Notes under the pieces: generated by a model
Database searches by the model: none
Seen by the model: the letters and a program-made list of their open reading frames with translations, nothing else
What the model was told of the DNA's origin: nothing
Position numbers and translations under genes: made by a program
Source: an uncultured Clostridia bacterium
GTDB lineage: Bacteria; Bacillota; Clostridia; Oscillospirales; Acutalibacteraceae
DNA length: 18,994 nt
Reading direction: 5' to 3'
Assembly (NCBI GenBank): GCA_937915775.1
Contig: CALGGQ010000395.1
Span: forward strand, 1-18,994
Part shown: one piece after another, positions 1 to 6,518 of the stretch
Layout of the letters: each line of letters begins with the position of its first letter
Numbering within the stretch: the first letter of the stretch is position 1

Positions 1-148
1 AAATCTTCGCGCAGGCCTCCGCGTCCAGCCCGTTCGCGCCCAGCCCGTAGACCGTTTCCGTCGGAAACGCCACCAGCCCGCCGTTTTTCAGAATCGCACC
101 CGCCGTTTCAATATCCTGTTGTGATGTTGTTAACAATTTTGTGTTCAT
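1..148 (-). CDS. tsaC: L-threonylcarbamoyladenylate synthase (Sua5/YrdC family), 5' part only
   Basis: This is the first 49 codons of a minus-strand gene cut by the window edge. The ATG is at 148-146. The peptide begins MNTKLLTTSQQDIETAG and continues with GGLVAFPTETVYGLGAN (about residues 26-42), the signature start of the YrdC fold that binds threonine and ATP to make threonylcarbamoyl-AMP, the precursor of t6A37 in ANN-decoding tRNAs. The gene lies 66 bases downstream of prfA in the same direction. In many Firmicutes prfA, prmC and this gene (ywlC in Bacillus) are clustered; prmC is absent between them here. The ribosome site is weak (GGTGA 12 bases upstream). The family is clear from the motif; whether it is the short YrdC form or the longer Sua5 form cannot be told from this fragment. 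Confidence 0.85.
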   Translation of the reverse strand, partial: MNTKLLTTSQQDIETAGAILKNGGLVAFPTETVYGLGANGLDAEACAKI

Positions 149-180
149 AATCTATTGAATTCACCGTTGATAGGCGAATT

Positions 181-215
181 CCCCACTAACCACTGACCAC
201 CGGTCACTGGCCACT
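181..215 (-). repeat. Heptanucleotide array abutting the prfA stop codon
   Basis: Five 7-base units read on the prfA strand as AGTGGCC, AGTGACC, GGTGGTC, AGTGGTT, AGTGGGG. The first unit shares its initial A with the TGA stop codon of prfA (217-215). The same unit family recurs at 3232-3263 and 3313-3344. It occupies half of the gap between prfA and tsaC. Its function is unknown. Confidence 0.75.
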
Positions 216-1288
216 CACTCCTGCGACGCCTTCAGTTTCTCCGCCGTGTCCGCGGTAATCAGCGCGTCAATCAGCTCGTCTAAATCGCCGTTTAAAATCT
301 GCTCTAATTTATACAGGGTCAGGTTAATGCGGTGGTCGGACACCCTGCCCTGCGGATAGTTATAGGTGCGGATACGCTCGCTGCGGTCACCCGTGCCGAC
401 CTGCGCCTTGCGCTCGCCGGCAATCTCCGCGTCGTGCTTCGCCTTTTCGGCGTCATACAGTCTGGCGCGCAGCACCTTGAGCGCCTTTTCCTTGTTCTTG
501 TGCTGGCTGCGCTCGTCCTGACATTCCACCACCGTACCCGTCGGCAGATGGGTAATACGGATGGCGGACGAGGTTTTGTTGATATGCTGTCCGCCGGCAC
601 CGCTGCTGCGGAACGTATCAATCTGCAAATCCTTTTCGCTGAGCTCAAAATCGACGTCCTCTGCCTCAGGCAGCACGGCTACCGTCGTGGTGGAGGTGTG
701 AATCCGTCCCTGGCTCTCGGTTTCCGGCACACGCTGCACGCGGTGAACGCCCGATTCAAACTTGAAGCGGGAATATGCGCCGTCGCCCTCGACGGAAAAG
801 GAGATTTCCTTGTAGCCGCCGAGCCCGGTTTCGCTCGCGCTCATCACCTCGGTTTTAAAGCCCTTTGCCTCGGCATACATCGTATACATTCTGTATAACA
901 CACCTGCAAATAATGCGCTCTCCTCGCCGCCGGCACCGCCGCGGATTTCAATAATCACATTGCGGTCATCGTTCGGGTCACGCGGGAGCAGCAGGATTTT
1001 CAGCTCTTCCGAAAGGCGCTCCATATCCGCCTTGCTCTGCTCGAATTCCTCCTTCACCATTGCGGCAAAATCAGCGTCCAGCGTGCTGTCTCCCAGCATT
1101 TCTCGGCTTTCCGTATTCGTGTCCTTCGCCGCCTTGTACTCTCTGAATTTTTCCACAACGGGCGTGAGCTGCTTCATTTCCTTCATCAGCGCGGTGTATT
1201 TTTCCAAATCGGCAACCACCTCGGGCTGACAAACCAGCTCGTTCACCTCGTCGTACCGTTTTTCTACTTCCAGTAATTTTTCAAACAT
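215..1288 (-). CDS. prfA: Peptide chain release factor 1 (RF1)
   Basis: A 357-residue protein of normal RF1 length, acting on the ribosome to release peptides at UAA and UAG. The catalytic GGQ is at residues 232-234 (SSGAGGQHINKTSS). The codon-reading tripeptide position carries PET (188-190, RVPETESQGRIHTS), fitting the RF1 PxT pattern rather than RF2 SPF. The N-terminal half is the alpha-helical domain, rich in charged residues. The ATG at 1288-1286 lies 9 bases after the DUF951 stop codon, and an AAAGGA ribosome site overlaps the end of that upstream gene, so the two are probably cotranscribed from the promoter at 1514-1542. The stop codon is embedded in a heptanucleotide repeat. No hairpin terminator is seen after it, so transcription may run into tsaC. 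Confidence 0.97.
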   Translation of the reverse strand: MFEKLLEVEKRYDEVNELVCQPEVVADLEKYTALMKEMKQLTPVVEKFREYKAAKDTNTESREMLGDSTLDADFAAMVKEEFEQSKADMERLSEELKILLLPRDPNDDRNVIIEIRGGAGGEESALFAGVLYRMYTMYAEAKGFKTEVMSASETGLGGYKEISFSVEGDGAYSRFKFESGVHRVQRVPETESQGRIHTSTTTVAVLPEAEDVDFELSEKDLQIDTFRSSGAGGQHINKTSSAIRITHLPTGTVVECQDERSQHKNKEKALKVLRARLYDAEKAKHDAEIAGERKAQVGTGDRSERIRTYNYPQGRVSDHRINLTLYKLEQILNGDLDELIDALITADTAEKLKASQE

Positions 1289-1297
1289 AAATTAACG

Positions 1298-1480
1298 CTA
1301 ATCCTTTGTGATAATCTGTTTAATATTCTTCTCAATTTTTGCACGCGGCGCCATCGCCACATGCCCGCAGTTCTTGCACTGAATTTTAAAGTCCATCCCG
1401 ACGCGCAGCACTTCAAATTCCTTGCAGCCGCAGGGGTGGTTCTTTTTCATCACTAACGTATCGCCGACATTGACATTCAT
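1298..1480 (-). CDS. DUF951 family small protein
   Basis: A 60-residue protein beginning MNVNVGDTLVMKKNHPCG. It has a four-cysteine arrangement, CGC near residue 18 and CKNC near residue 35, suggesting a small zinc-binding or RNA-binding beta fold. This matches DUF951 (YyzM-like), widespread in Firmicutes and often found near parB, ychF and serS as here. The frame stays open to an ATG at 1552, but a near-perfect promoter (1514-1542) lies inside that extension, so the ATG at 1480 is preferred. The ribosome site there is modest (GGGA about 8 bases upstream, AAGGA further away). It is the first gene of a short operon with prfA. Its molecular function is not established. Confidence 0.85.
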   Translation of the reverse strand: MNVNVGDTLVMKKNHPCGCKEFEVLRVGMDFKIQCKNCGHVAMAPRAKIEKNIKQIITKD

Positions 1481-1513
1481 AGTATCAGTCCCGTTTTCCT
1501 TCAGATTTGTAAT

Positions 1514-1542
1514 ATTATACCACCTTGTTGCCGCTTTATCAA
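1514..1542 (-). promoter_or_regulatory. Sigma-70 promoter for DUF951-prfA
   Basis: On the minus strand TTGATA (1542-1537) and TATAAT (1519-1514) are separated by exactly 17 bases. The same two hexamers and spacing occur before parA. The TATAAT lies 33 bases upstream of the DUF951 ATG at 1480, which argues against the longer start at 1552. Confidence 0.85.
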
Positions 1543-1598
1543 CATAATTCACTATATTAAAGCATATTATTTACAGACAAATTTAAAGGAATGGTCGT

Positions 1599-2507
1599 AT
1601 GAAATACTATCCCGAGGGGACGAATTCCTCGCTTGTAAAACGCTTTGCATCACTCCGTGAGCTAAAGGAGGCGGCGGACGGCGGCGCAGTGTACGAGGCG
1701 CCCGTTTTGATGTGCGACAGCGCACATAATTTAATCCTTGATTTAGGCTGCTGCCGCGGCGTTATTCCGCGCACAGAGGGCGCGCTCGGCATTTTGGAGG
1801 GCACGGTGCGCGATATTGCCCTGATTTCCAAGGTCAACCGCTGCGTGTGCTATCAGGTAAAGGGCTTTCACCGAAACGGGCGCGGCACTTTAACGCCCGT
1901 GCTCTCCCGCCGCAGCGTTCAGCTCGCCTGCAAAAAGGAATACATCAGCGCGCTTGCCGTCGGCGACATCATTCCCGCCGTTGTGACGCGCACGGAGCCC
2001 TTTGGCGCGTTCATTGATATCGGCGCAGGCATTAACGCCCTGATACCGATTGATATGCTCTCCGTTTCGCGCATCAACCACCCGCGCGAGCGTGTTTCAC
2101 AGGGGCAGCAAATTCAGACCGTGCTGCGCAAGCGGGAGCCGGAAAAGCTCACCTTTTCGCTCAAAGAACTGCTCGGCACCTGGGAGGAAAACGCCGCGGG
2201 GCTCACCGTCGGCGACACGGTGACGGGCATCGTCCGCAGCGTGGAGGATTACGGCGTTTTCGTGGAGCTGGCGCCGAATCTGGCAGGGCTGGCGGAGCCG
2301 TATGACGGCGTATCGCCCGGCGAGCGCGTTTCCGTTTTTATCAAATCCGTTCTGCCCGACAGAATGAAGATTAAGCTGGTGATTATCGACTCGTTCGGGC
2401 AGGAGGAGGCTGTTCCGCCGCTCACCTGGTTTGTCAGCGAAAAACACCTCGACTGCTGGGAATATTCGCCGCCGGATGCCGCCAAATATATTGCCACTTT
2501 ATTTTAG
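1599..2507 (+). CDS. S1-domain RNA-binding protein
   Basis: A 302-residue protein with two clear S1 (OB-fold) RNA-binding domains. The first spans residues 119-188 (VGDIIPAVVTRTEPFGAFID) and the second 202-263 (VGDTVTGIVRSVEDYGVFVE). The N-terminal ~110 residues look like a degenerate third S1 repeat (residues 66-104). It resembles the short RpsA-like or YugI-like proteins of Firmicutes rather than full ribosomal protein S1, which has four to six repeats. The ATG at 1599 has AAAGGA 9 bases upstream. It is transcribed divergently from DUF951, with 118 bases between the two start codons; I see no convincing -35/-10 pair on this strand. The specific RNA target cannot be told. Confidence 0.85.
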   Translation: MKYYPEGTNSSLVKRFASLRELKEAADGGAVYEAPVLMCDSAHNLILDLGCCRGVIPRTEGALGILEGTVRDIALISKVNRCVCYQVKGFHRNGRGTLTPVLSRRSVQLACKKEYISALAVGDIIPAVVTRTEPFGAFIDIGAGINALIPIDMLSVSRINHPRERVSQGQQIQTVLRKREPEKLTFSLKELLGTWEENAAGLTVGDTVTGIVRSVEDYGVFVELAPNLAGLAEPYDGVSPGERVSVFIKSVLPDRMKIKLVIIDSFGQEEAVPPLTWFVSEKHLDCWEYSPPDAAKYIATLF

Positions 2508-2517
2508 GAAAACAATC

Positions 2518-2526
2518 TGCTATAAT
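2518..2526 (+). promoter_or_regulatory. Extended -10 promoter for the zinc-ribbon membrane protein
   Basis: TGCTATAAT is an extended -10 element (TGn-TATAAT) starting 11 bases after the S1-protein stop codon. No good -35 box is present at 16-18 bases upstream. It sits 31 bases before the ATG at 2557. Confidence 0.6.
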
Positions 2527-2556
2527 AGAGCTATCAACACAGTGAGGTACACTATT

Positions 2557-3189
2557 ATGGCAACTATGGCAGGCGTTATTGTGGTAGCAGCAGTCGTTGT
2601 GATTGTGCTGATTGCCGTTATTCTTATTGTTAAATACGCCGTGCGCTCGGCAAAGCGCACGATTAACAGCGCAGAGGCACAGCTGATTCGCCATGTCGTC
2701 AACACGGCTACCGAGCACGGCTTCGATTTTGACCAGACGCCGGCAGGACCGAAAAAGATTTCCAATATGACGAAGATTCTGCGCCCGGCGATTGAGCGCG
2801 ATTTTCCCCGCTTTGACTGGGGCGAAATCAAGCAGATGGTTGAAACCGCTGTTAAGGCGCAGTATGCGGACAAAGCCGGTTTCACGATTCACGAAACCGC
2901 GATTTCCCGCTACGAAAAGCAGGGCGGCAGTATTGTGATTGGCACGGAAAGCTCCGTTTCCTACGACGAAGCGGGCAACAAGCGCTACTTTGCCGTGCAG
3001 TGCGAGCTGTCCTACATCAATTATAAGACGGAAAATGCGCCGAGCGAGCAGCAGCCGCATACGCTCAACTGCCCGAACTGCCGCGCGCCGCTCTCCCGCA
3101 ACGCTGCGGGCGAGCTGTTCTGCGAATACTGCGGCACCATCGTCATCGGCGAAAAGACCTGGCAGATAACGGAAATCAAGGAAAAGTAA
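2557..3189 (+). CDS. Membrane-anchored protein with C-terminal zinc ribbon
   Basis: A 210-residue protein I cannot assign to a named function. Residues 5-27 are one strongly hydrophobic helix (VIVVAAVVVIVLIAVILIV), so the protein is probably anchored by its N-terminus. The middle (about 45-155) is a soluble domain with aromatic FPRFDW near residue 83, faintly reminiscent of Tim44-like domains. The C-terminus has a CPNC...CEYC zinc ribbon (C172, C175, C189, C192). The ATG at 2557 is chosen because an extended -10 promoter (2518-2526) lies in the upstream extension and GAGGT is placed 9 bases before it; an open frame reaches back to 2431, inside the S1 gene. It is followed by heptanucleotide repeats and converges with serS. 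Confidence 0.75.
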   Translation: MATMAGVIVVAAVVVIVLIAVILIVKYAVRSAKRTINSAEAQLIRHVVNTATEHGFDFDQTPAGPKKISNMTKILRPAIERDFPRFDWGEIKQMVETAVKAQYADKAGFTIHETAISRYEKQGGSIVIGTESSVSYDEAGNKRYFAVQCELSYINYKTENAPSEQQPHTLNCPNCRAPLSRNAAGELFCEYCGTIVIGEKTWQITEIKEK

Positions 3190-3217
3190 GGCGATTAAAA
3201 GCGCTTATTACAAATCA

Positions 3218-3354
3218 GAATTTGTCGAGATAGTGACCAGTGACCAGTGGCTAGTGACCAGTTGTTGGGCGGGACACCCGCACCCGATTATAATCGGAGC
3301 GAAGCGACCTATAACTGACCACTGTCCACTGGACACTGACCACTGAATTTGTCG
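3218..3354. repeat. Inverted heptanucleotide arrays flanked by a 10-bp direct repeat
   Basis: This fills the 224-base gap between the convergent zinc-ribbon gene and serS. A direct repeat GAATTTGTCG occurs at 3218-3227 and 3345-3354. Between the copies are two 32-base arms, 3232-3263 and 3313-3344, each of four AGTGRCC-like heptads plus AGTT, in inverted orientation and matching at 25 of 32 positions. The centre holds GCGGG-ACA-CCCGC (3269-3281) and a perfect 14-bp palindrome CCGATTATAATCGG (3284-3297). It resembles a small MITE-like element or a degenerate repeat hairpin. No coding capacity is visible. Confidence 0.7.
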
Positions 3355-3364
3355 TCTCCTGTTA

Positions 3365-3405
3365 CAAAAAAGCACGGTGTTCCTTAGGGGACACCGTGCT
3401 TTTTG
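3365..3405 (-). terminator. Rho-independent terminator of serS, probably bidirectional
   Basis: A perfect 10-bp stem AGCACGGTGT (3371-3380) / ACACCGTGCT (3391-3400) with a 10-base loop. On the minus strand it is followed by a run of Ts and sits 14 bases after the serS stop codon. On the plus strand it is followed by TTTTTG, so it can also stop transcripts from the zinc-ribbon gene. Confidence 0.9.
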
Positions 3406-3413
3406 TGATGTGT

Positions 3414-4700
3414 TTATTTTTTCGGCACAATTTTATCCTTGCCGCCCATATACATTCTGAGCGCTTCGGGGATATTGACCGTACCGTCTGCATTCAGGTT
3501 GTTCTCCAAAAAGGCAATCAACATTCTCGGCGGCGCGACCACGGTGTTGTTGAGCGTGTGCGCCAGATAGTTGCCGTTTTCACCCTTTACGCGGATTTTC
3601 AGGCGTCTTGCCTGCGCGTCGGTCAGGTTCGAGCAGGAGCCGACCTCAAAATATTTCTTCTGACGCGGCGACCACGCCTCCACGTCAACGCTCTTGACTT
3701 TCAGATCGGCAAGGTCACCTGAGCAGCATTCCAGCGTGCGCACCGGAATATCCAGGCTGCGGAACAAATCAACGGTGTTCTTCCACAGCTGGTCAAACCA
3801 GTACATTGATTCCTCCGGCTTGCAGACGACGACCATCTCCTGCTTTTCAAACTGATGAATGCGGTAAACGCCGCGCTCCTCAATGCCGTGCGCGCCCTTT
3901 TCCTTGCGGAAGCAGGGCGAATACGAGGTCAGCGTCAGCGGCAGCTGCTCCTCGGGGGTAATCGTATCAATGAATTTGCCGATCATCGAATGCTCGGACG
4001 TACCGATGAGGTAAAGGTCCTCCCCCTCGATTTTGTACATCATCGCGTCCATCTCTTCAAAGCTCATAACGCCGGTCACGACGTTGGAGCGAATCATAAA
4101 CGGCGGAACGACGTAGGTGAAGCCGCGGTCAATCATAAAGTCGCGCGCATAGCTGATGACAGCGCTGTGCAACCGCGCAATATCGCCCATCAGATAATAG
4201 AAGCCGTTGCCCGCCACTCTGCCGGCAGCGTCCATATCAATGCCGTCAAAGGTTTCCATAATATCGGTGTGGTACGGGATTTCATAGTCGGGCACGAACG
4301 GCTCGCCGAACTTCTCAACCTCCACGTTTTCGCTGTCGTCCTTACCAATCGGCACGGAGTCGTCAATGATGTTCGGAATGGACATCATCAGCTTCGTCAC
4401 GCGCTCGCTGAGTTCATCCTGCCGCTTGGACAGTTCATCAAGCTCCTGCGCCTGCGCCGTCACCTGCTCCTTGAGCGCCATGCCCTCTTCCCGTTTGCCC
4501 TGCGCCATCAGCGCGCCGATTTGCTTTGAAATCTTGTTGCGGTTTGCGCGCAGCTCGTCTGCACGGGAGATAACGGTTCTGCGCTCCTCATCAAGTGCAA
4601 TCACCTCGTCCACATAACCGAGCTTGTGCTCCTGAAACTTCTTTTTAATGTTCTCCTTCACCAGCTCGGGATTTTCTCTTACAAATTTAATATCCAGCAT
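3414..4700 (-). CDS. serS: Serine-tRNA ligase (seryl-tRNA synthetase)
   Basis: A 428-residue class II aminoacyl-tRNA synthetase that charges tRNA-Ser. Residues 1-110 form the typical N-terminal tRNA-binding helical arm (MLDIKFVRENPELVKENIKK, then charged coiled coil). The TxE loop is TSEHS. Motif 2 is CFRKEKGAHGIEERGVYRIH, with its catalytic Arg. Motif 3 is LNNTVVAPPRMLIAFLEN, which keeps the essential Arg but replaces the usual bacterial NGSGLAVGR. This marks the divergent SerRS subtype seen in some Clostridia and more like the archaeal form. The ATG at 4700 has AGGAGG overlapping the region just after the parB stop; the gap to parB is 11 bases, so serS is likely the last gene of the parA-parB operon. 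A strong terminator follows at 3365-3405. Confidence 0.96.
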   Translation of the reverse strand: MLDIKFVRENPELVKENIKKKFQEHKLGYVDEVIALDEERRTVISRADELRANRNKISKQIGALMAQGKREEGMALKEQVTAQAQELDELSKRQDELSERVTKLMMSIPNIIDDSVPIGKDDSENVEVEKFGEPFVPDYEIPYHTDIMETFDGIDMDAAGRVAGNGFYYLMGDIARLHSAVISYARDFMIDRGFTYVVPPFMIRSNVVTGVMSFEEMDAMMYKIEGEDLYLIGTSEHSMIGKFIDTITPEEQLPLTLTSYSPCFRKEKGAHGIEERGVYRIHQFEKQEMVVVCKPEESMYWFDQLWKNTVDLFRSLDIPVRTLECCSGDLADLKVKSVDVEAWSPRQKKYFEVGSCSNLTDAQARRLKIRVKGENGNYLAHTLNNTVVAPPRMLIAFLENNLNADGTVNIPEALRMYMGGKDKIVPKK

Positions 4701-4711
4701 GTTTCGTCCTC

Positions 4712-5557
4712 CTATTTATCAAGCGTGTTTGCAATATCCTTTAAATCCTCTTGCGAGTAAAACTCAATTTCCAGCGTGCCCTTGTTGCCATTATTCACAA
4801 CGCGCACCTTTCTGCCGAGCGTTTCCGAAAGCGAAAGCTCTACCTCGTCAAAGAAAGAATCACGGCGTTTGGCATTCTTGCGGGTAGCCGTACGGCGCGG
4901 TGATTTCGCCATTTTTTCAACGTCGCGCACCGTTAGTTTACGTGAAACAATCTGCTCCGCCACCTCCAGCATCAGCGCTGAGCTGTCAAAGGCGAGCAGC
5001 GCACGCGCATGACCGGCAGAGATGTCGCCGTTCTTCGTCATTTCGCGTACCTCCTCCGGCAGACGGAGCAAACGGAGCGAGTTCGCAATCGCCGGACGGG
5101 ATTTGCCGACGGAGGCTGCGATTTCCTCCTGCGTATAGCCGCATTTATCTGCAAGCGCCTGCAAACCCTCCGCCTCTTCAATCGGGTTTAAATCCTCGCG
5201 CTGCAGGTTTTCGATAATCGCAAGCTCCATTGCCTCGGTGTCGGACAGCTCCTTCACCACCACCGGCACTTCAGAAAGTCCGGCAAGGCGCGCCGCACGC
5301 CAGCGGCGTTCACCGGCAACAAGCTGATACCCGCCGGACGGCAGCGGCCGTACCAGCAGCGGCTGCAGCACACCGTGCTGACGAATGGAGTCCGCCAACT
5401 CCTCCAGCGCCGTTTCATCAAAGGTTTTTCGCGGCTGTTCGCGGTTCGGGATAATATCGTTTAGCGGCAGCTGATTTGCGGAAAGCCCGTCATCCAGACT
5501 GTTTTCCATCATCAGCGCACCCAGTCCCTTGCCGAGCCCTGATTGCTTTTTCGCCAT
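4712..5557 (-). CDS. parB: Chromosome partitioning protein ParB (Spo0J)
   Basis: A 281-residue ParB. It binds parS, spreads as a CTP-dependent clamp, loads SMC and works with ParA in origin segregation. It starts with the conserved GLGKGLGALM segment. The CTP-binding region shows GERRWRAAR (about residue 82) and ENLQREDLNPIEEA. The helix-turn-helix contains VGKSRPAIANSLRLLRLP, followed by ISAGHARALL. The parS-type specificity residues are present (Arg after GKS, Gly before HAR), in contrast to the Noc-like protein two genes upstream. A C-terminal dimerisation domain follows a basic linker. The ribosome site AAAGGAGA is well placed, and parA ends 23 bases upstream. Likely cotranscribed with parA and serS. 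Confidence 0.96.
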   Translation of the reverse strand: MAKKQSGLGKGLGALMMENSLDDGLSANQLPLNDIIPNREQPRKTFDETALEELADSIRQHGVLQPLLVRPLPSGGYQLVAGERRWRAARLAGLSEVPVVVKELSDTEAMELAIIENLQREDLNPIEEAEGLQALADKCGYTQEEIAASVGKSRPAIANSLRLLRLPEEVREMTKNGDISAGHARALLAFDSSALMLEVAEQIVSRKLTVRDVEKMAKSPRRTATRKNAKRRDSFFDEVELSLSETLGRKVRVVNNGNKGTLEIEFYSQEDLKDIANTLDK

Positions 5558-5580
5558 AATGATTCTCCTTTAACTCTTTA

Positions 5581-6342
5581 TCACTGTTTCTTCAAAAATT
5601 CGTCGGTGAATTTTTTGTAGGCAAAGGACGCCTTGGAGTATTTTTCATAATAAATCACCGGCTTGCCGTAGGACGGGGATTCGGCAACCTTAACGCTGCG
5701 CGGAATCATCGTCCTATATGCCTTGTTCGGAAAATACTTGTTGACCTCCTCAACCACCTGCTGTGACAGGCGCAGACGGTTGTCATACATCGTAAACAGG
5801 ACGCCCTCCAGCTCTAACTGCGGATTGTACTCTCTTTTGACCGTTCTGACCGTGTTGACGAGCTGGCTTAAGCCTTCGAGCGCGTAATACTCACACTGCA
5901 GCGGCACAATCAGCGTATCCGCCGCCACTAATGCGTTGATGGACAGCAGCCCGAGGCTGGGCGGACAGTCGATAATGATATAATCATAATCCATCACGAT
6001 GGTGGCAATCGCCTTTTTCAGCACGCGGTTGCGGTTTTCCATCTCCGCCAGCTCCAGCTCTGCACCGGCTAAATTCATATCGGCAGGGAGCACGGACAGG
6101 TTATCAAACGGTGTTTCCAGCAAAATCGCACGCGCCGAAACCTCGCCAATCAGCATATTATAGGTAGAATATTCCACTTCACTCTTATCAATGCCGACAC
6201 CCGATGTTGCGTTTCCCTGCGGGTCAACATCTATCAGTAGTGTATTTTTGCCCTTTGCGCCGAGCGCTGCCGCCAGATTGACAACCGTTGTCGTCTTGCC
6301 GACACCGCCCTTCTGGTTAAACACTGCTACTATTTTGCCCAT
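5581..6342 (-). CDS. parA: Chromosome partitioning ATPase ParA (Soj)
   Basis: A 253-residue chromosomal ParA of the short type with no N-terminal DNA-binding extension. The deviant Walker A motif is KGGVGKTT (residues 11-18), with both signature lysines. The A' region is LLIDVDPQGNATSGVG and the Walker B region is YIIIDCPPSLGLLS. It dimerises with ATP, binds the nucleoid, and ParB-parS complexes stimulate its ATPase. AGAGGTGA precedes the ATG at 6342. Transcription should start from the strong promoter at 6365-6393, whose -35 box touches the parS palindrome, so ParB binding is well placed to autoregulate the operon. Confidence 0.97.
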   Translation of the reverse strand: MGKIVAVFNQKGGVGKTTTVVNLAAALGAKGKNTLLIDVDPQGNATSGVGIDKSEVEYSTYNMLIGEVSARAILLETPFDNLSVLPADMNLAGAELELAEMENRNRVLKKAIATIVMDYDYIIIDCPPSLGLLSINALVAADTLIVPLQCEYYALEGLSQLVNTVRTVKREYNPQLELEGVLFTMYDNRLRLSQQVVEEVNKYFPNKAYRTMIPRSVKVAESPSYGKPVIYYEKYSKASFAYKKFTDEFLKKQ

Positions 6343-6364
6343 ACAATCACCTCTTATGATTGGT

Positions 6365-6393
6365 ATTATACATTAATATGCGGTTAATATCAA
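6365..6393 (-). promoter_or_regulatory. Sigma-70 promoter for parA-parB-serS
   Basis: On the minus strand TTGATA (6393-6388) and TATAAT (6370-6365) are separated by exactly 17 bases. The -35 hexamer ends where the proximal parS site begins (6394). The parA ATG lies 22 bases past the -10 box. Confidence 0.92.
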
Positions 6394-6434
6394 TGTTTCA
6401 CGTGAAACTTTTTGAAAAAGTTTCACGTGAAACA
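6394..6434. promoter_or_regulatory. Twin parS sites forming one 41-bp palindrome
   Basis: Two parS sites, TGTTTCACGTGAAACT (6394-6409) and AGTTTCACGTGAAACA (6419-6434), match the Firmicute consensus TGTTNCACGTGAAACA with one outer base changed in each. The whole 41 bases form a perfect inverted repeat: 20-base arms around a single G at 6414. They lie between noc and parA. ParB should load here. Confidence 0.95.
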
Positions 6435-6435
6435 T

Positions 6436-6473
6436 AAAAACGCAAAGCAGGCAGTCATTACTGACCGCCTGCT
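6436..6473 (-). terminator. Probable terminator of noc
   Basis: A hairpin with arms at 6446-6457 and 6462-6473 (AGCAGGCAGTCA and TGACCGCCTGCT, one mismatch) and a 4-base loop. On the minus strand it is followed by TTGCGTTTTTA, a moderately T-rich tract. It lies 46 bases after the noc stop, separating noc from parA. Confidence 0.65.
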
Positions 6474-6518
6474 CCGCGTGATGAAAAGAGGAGAATATGT
6501 TTAAAACGGTTGCCCGTT

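Noticed and set aside
1481..1552. N-terminal extension of the DUF951 protein to ATG 1552
   Set aside because: It contains the TTGATA-17-TATAAT promoter, so the mRNA would begin downstream of that start.
2431..2556. Longer start (2431) for the zinc-ribbon protein
   Set aside because: The extension overlaps the S1-protein gene and contains the promoter. The ATG at 2557 has a ribosome site and directly precedes the transmembrane anchor.
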